From: Oscillospiraceae bacterium
GTDB taxonomy: Bacteria > Bacillota > Clostridia > Oscillospirales > CAG-272
Length of the DNA stretch: 42,072 nt
Direction: 5' to 3'
NCBI GenBank assembly: GCA_015064345.1
Contig: SVSK01000016.1
Coordinates: 1-42,072 of the forward strand
Shown here: positions 22,522 to 31,066 of the stretch, piece after piece
How positions within the stretch are numbered: position 1 is the first letter of the stretch
How the letters are laid out: each line of letters starts with the position of its first letter
Translations under genes and position numbers: made by a program
The notes under the pieces: model-generated
The model's input: the letters and a program-made list of their open reading frames with translations, nothing else
Databases searched by the model: none
Told to the model about the DNA's origin: nothing

Positions 22522-23973
22522 ATGAGTGTTGAACTTAAACTGAAATCATTTACACCGGCTGAAATAGCCCGGATAGTTAACGGTAAGCTTGAATTATACG
22601 GTGGCGAGGACGGAAACGCACCTCAGAAATACATATCCACGGACTCCAGAGAAAGCGGCGCGGGAGTGATCTTCTGCGCGATCAAAGGGCAGAACGTGGA
22701 CGGCAACGACTTTATTGCTTCAGCGGTAAATGCAGGATGCGGTGCGTTTATCTGTCAGTTCGTTCCCGAGGAAGCAAAGCAGTCAGGCAAGCCTTTTGCG
22801 GCTGTTATCGTTGAAGATACAGTTCGTGCAATGGGTACACTTGCGGCACACTACAGAGGAATTTCAGGTGCCAAGGTCATCGCTATCACAGGCAGCGTGG
22901 GCAAAACCACCACAAAAGAGTTTATCTATGCGGTAGCATCCTCCGCTTTCAAGACGCATAAAACACTGGGCAACTACAATAACGAGCTCGGAATGCCCCT
23001 TACAATATTCGGAATAGAACCGGATCACCAGGTGGTGGTGCTTGAAATGGGAATGAGCGCACTTGGCGAGATCGAATACATGACAAAGATCGCCCGCCCC
23101 GATATGGCTATCGTAACCAACATCGGCACGTCCCACCTTGCATCACTGGGCACACGCGAAAATATCTGCCGTGCAAAGATGGAGATAAGACTCGGGCTTA
23201 AAGAAAACGGAATACTTCTTCTCAACGCAGATGAGCCGCTTCTCATGAATCAGTACGAGCAGCTTGACAAAAAGCCGATGCTCATGAGCGTAGCAAGCAG
23301 ATTTGGCGACTTCCGAGCTGTAAATGTTCGCCATAAGATAGACGGAATCGTTTACGACCTGCTGTATAAAAACAAGGCAGTTACCAATATTGAGATTCCT
23401 GCACTCGGCAAGCACAATGTTTACAACTCTCTCGCGGGATATGCGGTTGGTGTAATGCTTGGAATGACTGACGACCAGATCCGCCGCGGACTGAAATCCT
23501 TTGTCAGTGCAGACAAGAGACAGAACGTGTACGATGTGGGCGGTATTACCGTTATCGATGATTGCTACAACGCAAGCCCGGAGTCAATGCGTGCCGCAAT
23601 AGACGTACTTGTTTCAATGGCGGCAAAGAAGAACACAAGACCCGCGGCTCTGCTTGGTGATATGCTTGAGCTTGGGGATTACTCACGTCTTATGCACGAT
23701 CAGCTTGGCCAGTATGCAGCGCAGATGCAGGTGCAAAAGCTGTTCTGCTACGGCAACATGGCTGATATTGTGGCTGAAGCGGCAATAAAGAAGGGAATCC
23801 GTGCAGAAAACGTGTTTGTCAGTGTGGACACCCGTGATGCACAGGGCATGGCAGACATGATCTTAGGTACACTCGAACCCGGAGATATTTTGCTCGTTAA
23901 AGCGAGTAGAGGCATTGCGGCGGAGAGAGTGATCGAGTGCATGAAAAAACGCAAGGTAAAAAAGAAGATCTGA
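22522..23973 (+). CDS. murF: UDP-MurNAc-tripeptide: D-Ala-D-Ala ligase
   Basis: Last cytoplasmic Mur ligase; it joins D-Ala-D-Ala to make UDP-MurNAc-pentapeptide. The 483-residue protein has the P-loop AITGSVGKTTTKEF, the lid motif GNYNNELGMPLT, the domain marker LEMGMSALGEI and the C-terminal VIDDCYNASPESM. These are diagnostic for MurF over the other ligases. The Shine-Dalgarno (GGCGGA) is modest. It follows murE in the biosynthetic order, and mraY, which uses its product, comes next. The assignment is secure. Confidence 0.95.
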   Translation: MSVELKLKSFTPAEIARIVNGKLELYGGEDGNAPQKYISTDSRESGAGVIFCAIKGQNVDGNDFIASAVNAGCGAFICQFVPEEAKQSGKPFAAVIVEDTVRAMGTLAAHYRGISGAKVIAITGSVGKTTTKEFIYAVASSAFKTHKTLGNYNNELGMPLTIFGIEPDHQVVVLEMGMSALGEIEYMTKIARPDMAIVTNIGTSHLASLGTRENICRAKMEIRLGLKENGILLLNADEPLLMNQYEQLDKKPMLMSVASRFGDFRAVNVRHKIDGIVYDLLYKNKAVTNIEIPALGKHNVYNSLAGYAVGVMLGMTDDQIRRGLKSFVSADKRQNVYDVGGITVIDDCYNASPESMRAAIDVLVSMAAKKNTRPAALLGDMLELGDYSRLMHDQLGQYAAQMQVQKLFCYGNMADIVAEAAIKKGIRAENVFVSVDTRDAQGMADMILGTLEPGDILLVKASRGIAAERVIECMKKRKVKKKI

Positions 23974-24021
23974 TTTTGATGCTTTTTCTCAATTAATAAA
24001 ATTAAAGGATAACTACCAATA

Positions 24022-25029
24022 ATGAATTACAATATCATGTATGTCATTGCGTTGGCTTTGACTTTCATTCTGACGGTTCTTATACTAAAAAAACTGATTC
24101 CTGTGCTGAAAAGCCACAAAATGGGTCAGAAGATACTCGACATCGGTCCCAGATGGCACAAGGGCAAAGAGGGAACACCCACAATGGGCGGTGTGGCGTT
24201 TATTATTGCCATAGTAATCTTTGGCCTCGGCGGATGCGTGTACCTTAGCATAGTTGACGGAATTCGCTCAACACTGCCTCTGGTGCTTACACTTGCACTC
24301 GGTGTTTTCGGCGGTCTCATCGGCTGTATAGATGATATGGCAAAGCTGAAGAAAAAACAGAACGAAGGGCTTACCGCACCTCAGAAGTTCATTCTTCAGG
24401 TGATTGCGGCAGCGCTGTACCTGCTCGGCATGTCTCTCGTATGCGATGTGAATACTGCGCTCTACATCCCCTTTGTTGATGTAACACTTGAACTTGGTAT
24501 TTTCTATTACGTTGTGGCAATGCTTCTTATCACAGGCGTCATCAACAGCGTGAACCTTACTGACGGTATCGACGGACTCTGCTCAAGTGTAACTTTGGTG
24601 GTTGGCGTATTCTTTACGGCAGCAGGATATATGACAGGCATGGCTGAACCTGATGGCTCACTTACATTGCTTGGCGCACTCACCATTGGCGGATGTGCAG
24701 GATTCCTTGTTTACAACTTCTACCCCGCAAGAGTATTTATGGGTGACACAGGCTCTCTCTTCCTCGGCGGACTTGTAGTAGGCGGCGCATTTATGATGGG
24801 CAACCCGCTTATCGTAGTTGTGTTCGGCATAGTTTACATCATTGAAACAGCCTCCGTTATGCTCCAGGTGGCTTACTTCAAGCTGACACACGGCAAGAGA
24901 CTGTTCAAGATGAGTCCCATTCATCATCATTTTGAAAAATGTGGTTGGTCCGAAATTAAGATAGTTGTTGTTGCATCTGTTGTTACTGCAGTTGCAGCTG
25001 CGCTGTCTCTCATTTTCGGCCTGAGATAA
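24022..25029 (+). CDS. mraY: phospho-N-acetylmuramoyl-pentapeptide transferase
   Basis: Membrane enzyme that moves phospho-MurNAc-pentapeptide to undecaprenyl phosphate, forming lipid I. The 335-residue protein has about ten membrane helices. Conserved pieces are GTPTMGGVAF, the aspartate pair IDDMAKLKKKQNEGL, NSVNLTDGIDGL, GDTGSLFLGG and the HHHFE loop (SPIHHHFEKCGW) that binds the uridine and Mg. AAAGGAT precedes the ATG. In many clusters murD lies between mraY and ftsW; here it does not. The assignment is secure. Confidence 0.97.
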   Translation: MNYNIMYVIALALTFILTVLILKKLIPVLKSHKMGQKILDIGPRWHKGKEGTPTMGGVAFIIAIVIFGLGGCVYLSIVDGIRSTLPLVLTLALGVFGGLIGCIDDMAKLKKKQNEGLTAPQKFILQVIAAALYLLGMSLVCDVNTALYIPFVDVTLELGIFYYVVAMLLITGVINSVNLTDGIDGLCSSVTLVVGVFFTAAGYMTGMAEPDGSLTLLGALTIGGCAGFLVYNFYPARVFMGDTGSLFLGGLVVGGAFMMGNPLIVVVFGIVYIIETASVMLQVAYFKLTHGKRLFKMSPIHHHFEKCGWSEIKIVVVASVVTAVAAALSLIFGLR

Positions 25030-25066
25030 AATTACAGATCAATACAGAAAAATCGGAGGTGAGGGC

Positions 25067-26587
25067 GTGAATAACGATCCCCGTAACAGAACAAGTCATG
25101 CGCGCCGTCGCCCACAGAATATGACAGATCAGACCCCACAGCGTGCTGTGCAAGGTAGTAGACCCAATACATCTTCACAGAACAGGCAGGGATTACAGAA
25201 TCGTCAAAATCAGCAGGCAGGTCAGAGAAGAAGCGCACAGAACAGAAGCGAGAACGGATACAAATTCAGTGCCGGCACTTCTCGCAGGACAACCGGTAAT
25301 CCGACTCCGGTGCGCCATGTGACCACGCTTACTCCGGCTGACGAAAGACGTATTGCAAGGCGCGAGGAGCGTGCTGTAAGAGAATACAGACGTGAGGAAG
25401 AATGGCAGAAGGAAGTAGTAAGAGTACGCGGCGGTATTGACGTGTTCATGCTTGCTATCATCCTTATAATGCTTGCTCTTGGTAGCATTACGGTATTCAG
25501 CGCAAGCTATCCCCGAGCAATATCGGAAAATGTTGGCAGCGGTTATTACATTGCAAATCAAGCGAAATTTCTTATTATCGGCTTCGTGGTAATGGTTCTT
25601 GCAATTCTCGTCCCTGTGAAATGGTACAAGAACTGGGCACCAATTCCCGCGTACGTTGTTTCAGCGATCCTTCTTGTCGCGGTACTTTTTGTGGGCCGCT
25701 CGGTTGGTGAAGCGGTGCGCTGGATCAAAATAGGCCCCTTCAATCTTCAGCCCTCAGAGCTTATGAAGATATCTCTGGTGCTTATGCTGGCATGGTACGC
25801 AGAAAAGTACGAAAAACAGATGAAGGACCTTGACAGAGGCAAGACCTCCTACAAATGGAATATAATATATCCGTGTGTTATTCTCGGAATTGCTTGCGTG
25901 CTTGTGCTTATAGGTAAGCATCTTTCGGGCACAATAATCGTAGGATGTATCGGCTTCTTCATGCTGATTCTGGCGGGATGCAAGCTGTCGTGGCTTCTGT
26001 TTACTGTACTTCCCGTAGCGGCAGGATCCATTGGCATATTCTTGGCACTCAACCCATATGCACTTAAGAGAATCACAACTTTCACAGACGAGAACGCAAA
26101 CGTTCTTGACGAGCTTTATCAGACTACACAAAGTATTTACGCCATAGGCTCGGGCGGACTTTTCGGCAAAGGCTTCGGTCAGAGCCAGCAGAAGTACGGT
26201 TACCTCGGCAACGCACACACCGACTTTATTTTCTCGGTTTGGTGCGAGGAGCTTGGATTTATCGGTGCGATTGCACTTATCCTTCTGTTCCTTCTCTTCA
26301 TTTGGCGAGGATACGTTATCGCACTCAGATCACCCGACAAATTCACCATGCTGACAGCATTCGGCATTACCACACACGTCGGCATACAGGCATTCCTCAA
26401 CATGTGCGTGGCGTCTGATATTATCATGAACACAGGTGTTACGCTCCCGTTCTTCTCATACGGAGGCTCGGCTCTCATCGTGCTAATGGGTGAGATGGGA
26501 ATTTTGCTCAGCATCTCACGGCAGTATTACCGCAAGAAGTCGGATATTGACAGGGAAGAGCTACTGAAAAAAGCAGGCATGGACTAA
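25067..26587 (+). CDS. ftsW: FtsW-type SEDS peptidoglycan glycosyltransferase
   Basis: Septal glycan polymerase that uses lipid II and pairs with the upstream class B PBP. The 506-residue protein has ten predicted membrane helices from about residue 124. It carries LQPSELMKISLVLMLAWYA, the conserved region FGQSQQKYGYLGNAHTDFIF and the end motif LPFFSYGGSALIVLMGEMG. Residues 1-120 are an unusually long cytosolic tail, first Arg/Gln/Asn-rich and then a highly charged helix (RRIARREERAVREYRREEEW). The start is GTG with GGAGGTGAG seven bases upstream. FtsW is preferred over RodA because of its place in the dcw cluster. Confidence 0.94.
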   Translation: MNNDPRNRTSHARRRPQNMTDQTPQRAVQGSRPNTSSQNRQGLQNRQNQQAGQRRSAQNRSENGYKFSAGTSRRTTGNPTPVRHVTTLTPADERRIARREERAVREYRREEEWQKEVVRVRGGIDVFMLAIILIMLALGSITVFSASYPRAISENVGSGYYIANQAKFLIIGFVVMVLAILVPVKWYKNWAPIPAYVVSAILLVAVLFVGRSVGEAVRWIKIGPFNLQPSELMKISLVLMLAWYAEKYEKQMKDLDRGKTSYKWNIIYPCVILGIACVLVLIGKHLSGTIIVGCIGFFMLILAGCKLSWLLFTVLPVAAGSIGIFLALNPYALKRITTFTDENANVLDELYQTTQSIYAIGSGGLFGKGFGQSQQKYGYLGNAHTDFIFSVWCEELGFIGAIALILLFLLFIWRGYVIALRSPDKFTMLTAFGITTHVGIQAFLNMCVASDIIMNTGVTLPFFSYGGSALIVLMGEMGILLSISRQYYRKKSDIDREELLKKAGMD

Positions 26588-26616
26588 TTACTAAAATAAT
26601 TTAAGCGGAGATATAT

Positions 26617-27753
26617 ATGAGAGTTTTGATGACAGGCGGCGGCACGGGTGGACACGTAAATCCTGCACTTGCCATTGCCAACACAATAAAACTGAATGAT
26701 CCCGACGCTGTGATCGAGTACGTAGGCACAAAAAAAGGCATTGAAAACAAGCTGGTGCCAAAGGCAGGATACCAGATTCATTACGTAGAGATACAGGGCT
26801 TCAGACGTAAGCTATCTCCTGCGAATCTGAAGGCGGCGTATCTTGCTGTCACATCACCCTATAAGGCGAGAGCGATCATTGAAGAGTTCAAGCCTGATAT
26901 CGTAGTGGGAACAGGCGGATACGTATCATGGCCCGTAATCAAGGCGGCGGCTGACATGGGAATACCCACGGCACTTCACGAGTCCAACGCTATCGCAGGC
27001 GTGGCGGTGAAGATGCTGCAGAAGTACGTTGACAGAATTTACCTTAACTTTGAGAAAACAGGGGAGACTCTCACATGCGAGCGTGAAAAGCTTATGAAGG
27101 TGGGTAACCCCGTTATGACAGGCTTTGCAAGCGTTTCCCGTGAGGAAGCAAGAGCAAAGCTCGGTATAGATGACAAATACAAGTATATCATTCTCTCCTA
27201 TGCGGGAAGCATGGGCGCAGAAAAGGTAAACGACGCTATCCTCTGCTTGATGAAGGAGTTTACATCAAAGCATCTCGAGGTGTACCATATCCACGCGACC
27301 GGTGCCATTGAGAATGAGCTCATGACATCACAGTTCAAGGAAATGGGACTTGACAAGTTCGAGAACATTGAGCTCTGCGAGTACATTTACGACATGCCTC
27401 TGAAAATGGCGGCTGCGGACCTCACTATTAACCGTGCAGGTGCAATGACAGTTTCCGAGCTTGCTGTAACAGGCAAGTCTGCAATCTTCATTCCGTCTCC
27501 CAACGTGGCAGAGAATCATCAATACAAGAACGCGAAAGTGCTGTACGATGCAGATGCCGCAGGTCTGTTTGAAGAAAAAGAACTGACTGACGGCGCGAGA
27601 CCTCTCGTTGAGAAGGTAGCACAGCTCCTTACAGACGAGGGTGAGACTGAGAGACGCAAGTGGAGCGAAAACATCCGTCAGTTTGCAGTGGCTGACTCAA
27701 ATAAACTCATTTACAACGATCTATTGAAGCTCGTGGAAAAGAGCAAGAAATAA
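26617..27753 (+). CDS. murG: UDP-GlcNAc: lipid I GlcNAc transferase
   Basis: Peripheral membrane GT28 enzyme that adds GlcNAc to lipid I, giving lipid II. The 378-residue protein starts MRVLMTGGGTGGHVNPALAI, the lipid-binding G-loop, and has GTGGYVSWPVIKAA, HESNAIAGVA, and the donor site NRAGAMTVSELAVTGKSAIF with PSPNVAENHQYKNA. The more usual form of the last motif is (V)xxxHQxxNA, so it is intact. It lies 29 bases after ftsW. MurG supplies the substrate that FtsW polymerises. The assignment is secure. Confidence 0.96.
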   Translation: MRVLMTGGGTGGHVNPALAIANTIKLNDPDAVIEYVGTKKGIENKLVPKAGYQIHYVEIQGFRRKLSPANLKAAYLAVTSPYKARAIIEEFKPDIVVGTGGYVSWPVIKAAADMGIPTALHESNAIAGVAVKMLQKYVDRIYLNFEKTGETLTCEREKLMKVGNPVMTGFASVSREEARAKLGIDDKYKYIILSYAGSMGAEKVNDAILCLMKEFTSKHLEVYHIHATGAIENELMTSQFKEMGLDKFENIELCEYIYDMPLKMAAADLTINRAGAMTVSELAVTGKSAIFIPSPNVAENHQYKNAKVLYDADAAGLFEEKELTDGARPLVEKVAQLLTDEGETERRKWSENIRQFAVADSNKLIYNDLLKLVEKSKK

Positions 27754-27782
27754 TACAGAAAAAACGGAAAGGGGCGATTATT

Positions 27783-29027
27783 TTGGCAGGACAGAAAATA
27801 GGAGAGACGTCAGAAGTACTCTATATCTACGACAGAATCTGCCCGAAATCATCGAAGCGGCTCGAAATCTTAAGAGAATACAGCGCTGGTTTGAAGACTA
27901 AAAACGGTGCGCCCCGCGGCAACACGAGTCGAGGCAGCGCAAGAACCGATAGAGATCCTCGAGACCATTCAAATGCGTATGCAAGCAGCTCGCGTCAAAC
28001 TGCATCCCCTCGGGGAAATGGACAAGCAGGTGGACGACAGCGCTCTTATGCAGCCGACGCTACTCATAAAACTTACAATGGCGGCTCCGACGGGCACGGC
28101 GGCGGATACAGCAGAAGCGGTGGATACTATGGCGCGGCAGTAAAAGAAAGACCTTTCAAGCTGCTTCTGGAAAGCATAATCAGCTTCATTGATACCGTTG
28201 AGCAGCGTAGCATAAACGACGAGAATATAGCCAAGAGACGTGCGATTGCAGCAAAGAAATGGTCCGAATACAAAAATACTGTAAGGATGATAGCGATCCT
28301 TATTTTGGTAGCGGCGCTGTTCGTGGCGGGAGTTTACAGACTCTTCTTCAAGATCAATAATATAAGCATTGAAGGCGGAACTATTTATTCCGATGAGGCA
28401 ATAGTCACAGCGTCAGGCATTTCGATGGGGGACATGCTGTATTCATTCGACACTGAAGATGCAGCACGATCAATAACGTTCAGATGCCCATATATCAAGT
28501 CGGTTGATATCGAGCTTGGCATACCGAATAGAGTAGCGCTTACACTGACAGAGGATACAGCAGTGTATTACGCCTGCATCTGGGGAGACTGGATGAAGCT
28601 GTCCTCGGGACTTCGCGTGCTTGAGGTTACAACAGAAGAGGAAGCGCTGTCTGCAGGACTCACTAAGCTCACACTTCCTACCGTAATGTATTCCGTGGCA
28701 GGAGGCGTCATCGAGTTTGAAGATCCCAGGGACGAGAGATTCATCAGAGATTCCTTGGAGGCAGTCGAAGCTTCTCAGCTCTACAAGTGTGGAAAGATCG
28801 ACAGCATTGATCTCTCAAATGAGTATGCCATTACAATGGAGTATGACGGAAAGTATCTGATGGAATACGGCGGCGAGGATGAGCTTGAGCTCAAGTTGCT
28901 GATGGGATATAAAACTATCACAAGCGACAAGTTCGAGACAGGCGTACCCGCAAGAATAGATCTCGGCACTGTGGGCGAGGCAAGCGTGAAATACGACCAC
29001 AGCTTGAGTACAAATTCATCGAAATGA
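27783..29027 (+). CDS. divIB: DivIB/FtsQ-type cell division protein with POTRA domain
   Basis: Bitopic divisome protein of 414 residues: a long cytosolic tail (1-165), a membrane helix at about 167-187 and an extracellular POTRA domain beginning with FKINNISIEGGTIYSDEAI, followed by the beta domain. DivIB works with FtsL and DivIC to control septal wall synthesis. The tail includes low-complexity Arg/Gly/Ser and Gly/Tyr stretches (GGGYSRSGGYYGAA). The start is TTG at 27783 with GAAAGGGG about 9 bases upstream; no ATG fits. It lies 29 bases after murG. The position normally taken by ftsA, between ftsQ and ftsZ, is empty. A shifted frame at 27907-28143 is a shadow. Confidence 0.88.
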   Translation: MAGQKIGETSEVLYIYDRICPKSSKRLEILREYSAGLKTKNGAPRGNTSRGSARTDRDPRDHSNAYASSSRQTASPRGNGQAGGRQRSYAADATHKTYNGGSDGHGGGYSRSGGYYGAAVKERPFKLLLESIISFIDTVEQRSINDENIAKRRAIAAKKWSEYKNTVRMIAILILVAALFVAGVYRLFFKINNISIEGGTIYSDEAIVTASGISMGDMLYSFDTEDAARSITFRCPYIKSVDIELGIPNRVALTLTEDTAVYYACIWGDWMKLSSGLRVLEVTTEEEALSAGLTKLTLPTVMYSVAGGVIEFEDPRDERFIRDSLEAVEASQLYKCGKIDSIDLSNEYAITMEYDGKYLMEYGGEDELELKLLMGYKTITSDKFETGVPARIDLGTVGEASVKYDHSLSTNSSK

Positions 29028-29100
29028 CAGAATTTGGACTAAATATGGCGAAAAAATGTAATAAAATTTGATTTTTTGAATGAAAATTATTCAAAACCTA

Positions 29101-29129
29101 TTGCAAAATTCCCTGCAATATTGTATTAT
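29101..29129 (+). promoter_or_regulatory. promoter for ftsZ with overlapping inverted repeat
   Basis: TTGCAA (29101-29106), 17-bp spacer, TATTAT (29124-29129). ATTGCA and TGCAAT form a perfect 6-bp inverted repeat (29100-29119) over the -35 and spacer, a possible operator. This lets ftsZ be expressed apart from the upstream operon. Confidence 0.65.
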
Positions 29130-29191
29130 ATAAGGTAGTAAATTGTCTTTATTATAATGACTTGATTAATAAAAACGAGGAGGGCACTCAA

Positions 29192-30385
29192 ATGCCGTTG
29201 TTTGAACTTGACGATAACAATTACGAAAGTGGAGTAAATATTAAAGTAATAGGTGTAGGCGGCGGCGGTAATAACGCTGTTAACAGAATGACCAACAGTG
29301 TTAAGGGTGTTGAATTCATCACCATCAATACTGACATGCAGGCACTTGTTAAATCCAGCGCTACAACAAAGATTCCGATAGGTGAAAAGATCACCAAGGG
29401 TCACGGCGCAGGCTCCAATCCCGAAGTAGGCGCAAAGGCCGCTGAAGAAAGCGAAGAAGCTATTACAGCAGCTCTCCGCGGCGCTGACATGGTATTCGTT
29501 ACCACAGGTATGGGCGGCGGTACAGGTACAGGTGCAGCTCCCGTTGTTGCTCGTATTGCAAAGAGCATGGGTATCCTTACAGTTGGTATCGTTACAAAGC
29601 CTTTCGCATTCGAAGGTAAGAAGAGAATGGAACAGGCTGAAGCAGGTATCGAAAAGCTTAAGGAATATGTTGACTCTCTCATCATCATCCCCAACGAAAG
29701 ACTTAAGGAAGTTGGCGAGAAGATCACTCTCATGAATGCTTTCCAGGTAGCTGACGACGTTCTCCGTCACGGTGTACAGAGCATCTCCGAACTTATCAAC
29801 ATTCCCGAATACATAAACCTCGACTTTGCTGACGTTACATCCATTATGCAGGACGCAGGCTACGCTCACATGGGTGTAGGTGAAGCTTCCGGTAAGGACA
29901 AGGCTACTGAAGCTGCAAAGGCTGCTATCACAAGCCCTCTGCTCGAGACAACTATCACAGGTGCTAAGGGTATCCTTATCAGCATCACAGCTTCTCCCGA
30001 CATTCAGCTCGAAGACATCGAAATCGCATCTTCTCTCATCAGCTCTGAAGCTTCCGAAGACGCAACAGTTATTTGGGGTGCAGCATTTGATGAAACACTC
30101 GAAGACACAATGAAGGTTACTATCATTGCAACAGGCTTCATCAACAAGAACGATGCAGGCGGATTCGTTAAGAAGGATACAATCAAGCCCATCGCTTCCG
30201 GCAAGATCAAGGCTGGCGTTAAGGAAACCAATGTAACAAAGGCTGGTCAGCAGATCGAAGAAAACAAGGAAGTAGTAGAAGAAGACGCTCCTATCTCCGA
30301 TGATGATTTCAACGAAATCCTCAAGATGCTCAACATGGGTAAGAATCAGGGCGGCAACACAAACGGCTTCCCCAGAAGATATTAA
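29192..30385 (+). CDS. ftsZ: cell division GTPase FtsZ
   Basis: Tubulin homologue that forms the Z-ring. The 397-residue protein has the nucleotide loops [13 protein letters not shown], the tubulin signature [13 protein letters not shown] and the T7 loop [12 protein letters not shown] with the catalytic acid. The ATG at 29192 has GAGGAGGG upstream; the longer frame from 29162 is not needed. Codon choice (many GCT, GAA and AAG codons) differs from the neighbouring wall genes, suggesting high expression. The C-terminal end ([14 protein letters not shown], then GFPRRY) does not clearly show the IPxFLR core of the usual partner-binding peptide. It has its own promoter and a strong terminator. Confidence 0.97.
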   Translation: MPLFELDDNNYESGVNIKVIGVGGGGNNAVNRMTNSVKGVEFITINTDMQALVKSSATTKIPIGEKITKGHGAGSNPEVGAKAAEESEEAITAALRGADMVFVTTGMGGGTGTGAAPVVARIAKSMGILTVGIVTKPFAFEGKKRMEQAEAGIEKLKEYVDSLIIIPNERLKEVGEKITLMNAFQVADDVLRHGVQSISELINIPEYINLDFADVTSIMQDAGYAHMGVGEASGKDKATEAAKAAITSPLLETTITGAKGILISITASPDIQLEDIEIASSLISSEASEDATVIWGAAFDETLEDTMKVTIIATGFINKNDAGGFVKKDTIKPIASGKIKAGVKETNVTKAGQQIEENKEVVEEDAPISDDDFNEILKMLNMGKNQGGNTNGFPRRY

Positions 30386-30396
30386 TTGAGTAAAAC

Positions 30397-30430
30397 AGGT
30401 CCTCACAGAAATGTGGGGATCTTTTATTTA
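30397..30430 (+). terminator. intrinsic terminator of ftsZ
   Basis: An 11-bp stem with two G-T pairs and a GAAA tetraloop (30397-30407 with 30412-30422), then CTTTTATTTAT. Confidence 0.9.
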
Positions 30431-30470
30431 TCAAAATATTTGAAAAAGGTATGTATTTCTCCCTCTGCTA

Positions 30471-30499
30471 TTGTATTTGATGGGAATCTGTGGTAAAAT
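30471..30499 (+). promoter_or_regulatory. promoter for mrnC
   Basis: TTGTAT (30471-30476), 17-bp spacer, extended -10 TGGTAAAAT (TAAAAT 30494-30499). Confidence 0.65.
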
Positions 30500-30561
30500 A
30501 TAATTTGTTTGATAGGAGCAGAATTTGCTCGTTAAATAACTTTGTTATTACAAGAGGAAGA

Positions 30562-30963
30562 ATGGGAAACAACAATATTTCAGAAAATCCGTCACTGTAT
30601 TCTCCTGCCAATCTCGCCTACCTTGGAGACTGCGTTTTTGAGCTTTATGTGAGAGAGTACCTTGTGAAAAAGCATACCCAAAGACCGAGCGTAGAGTCAC
30701 TTAAATACGTTACTGCCCATGTACAGAGTGAGGTTATCGAAAAGATAATGCCGCTTCTCACGGAGGAGGAAGAGCGCGAGTTCAAGCGCGGACGCAATTT
30801 AGGACACTCAAGCGTGCCAAAATCAAGCACTCCCTCGGAATACAGACGAGCTACAGGTCTTGAAGCTCTGTTTGGATGGCTATATTTGTCAGGGAAGCAC
30901 GATAGGTTGCGTGAACTCTTTGACTATGCTTTTGTAGATACTACTGAAGAAAAGCCTGAATAA
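30562..30963 (+). CDS. mrnC: Mini-ribonuclease III
   Basis: RNase III-like dimer without a dsRNA-binding domain; in Bacillus it matures 23S rRNA ends. The 133-residue protein has the motif NLAYLGDCVFELYVREYL with the metal-binding D23, RGRNLGHSSVPKSSTPSEYR and TGLEALFGWLYLSG with E101. The frame is open from 30490, but ATG 30562 follows AGAGGAAG and matches family N-termini. Mini-III genes are often found beside cysS; here the gene stands between ftsZ and hom with its own promoter. The assignment is secure. Confidence 0.93.
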   Translation: MGNNNISENPSLYSPANLAYLGDCVFELYVREYLVKKHTQRPSVESLKYVTAHVQSEVIEKIMPLLTEEEEREFKRGRNLGHSSVPKSSTPSEYRRATGLEALFGWLYLSGKHDRLRELFDYAFVDTTEEKPE

Positions 30964-30990
30964 ATTATAAATATTATATTCATTTACATA

Positions 30991-31019
30991 TTGATTTTTT
31001 GCATATTCTGTGATAAAAT
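30991..31019 (+). promoter_or_regulatory. promoter for hom
   Basis: TTGATT (30991-30996), 17-bp spacer, extended -10 TGATAAAAT (TAAAAT 31014-31019). The 47-base leader shows no riboswitch or leader peptide. Confidence 0.65.
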
Positions 31020-31066
31020 ATGTAAAATATGAATACTTATAAATCCCCCTATAAGATGAGGTCATT

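Noticed and set aside
27907-28143. Shifted frame inside the divIB tail
   Set aside because: Product of the low-complexity tail; the divIB frame continues smoothly into its membrane helix and POTRA domain.
29126-30406. Open frame of 426 codons antisense to ftsZ
   Set aside because: Cys/Ser/Asn-rich translation without any motif; it mirrors the strongly biased codon use of ftsZ on the other strand.
30964-31066. T-box or amino-acid leader in front of hom
   Set aside because: The leader after the promoter is under 50 bases with no T-box sequence or terminator.
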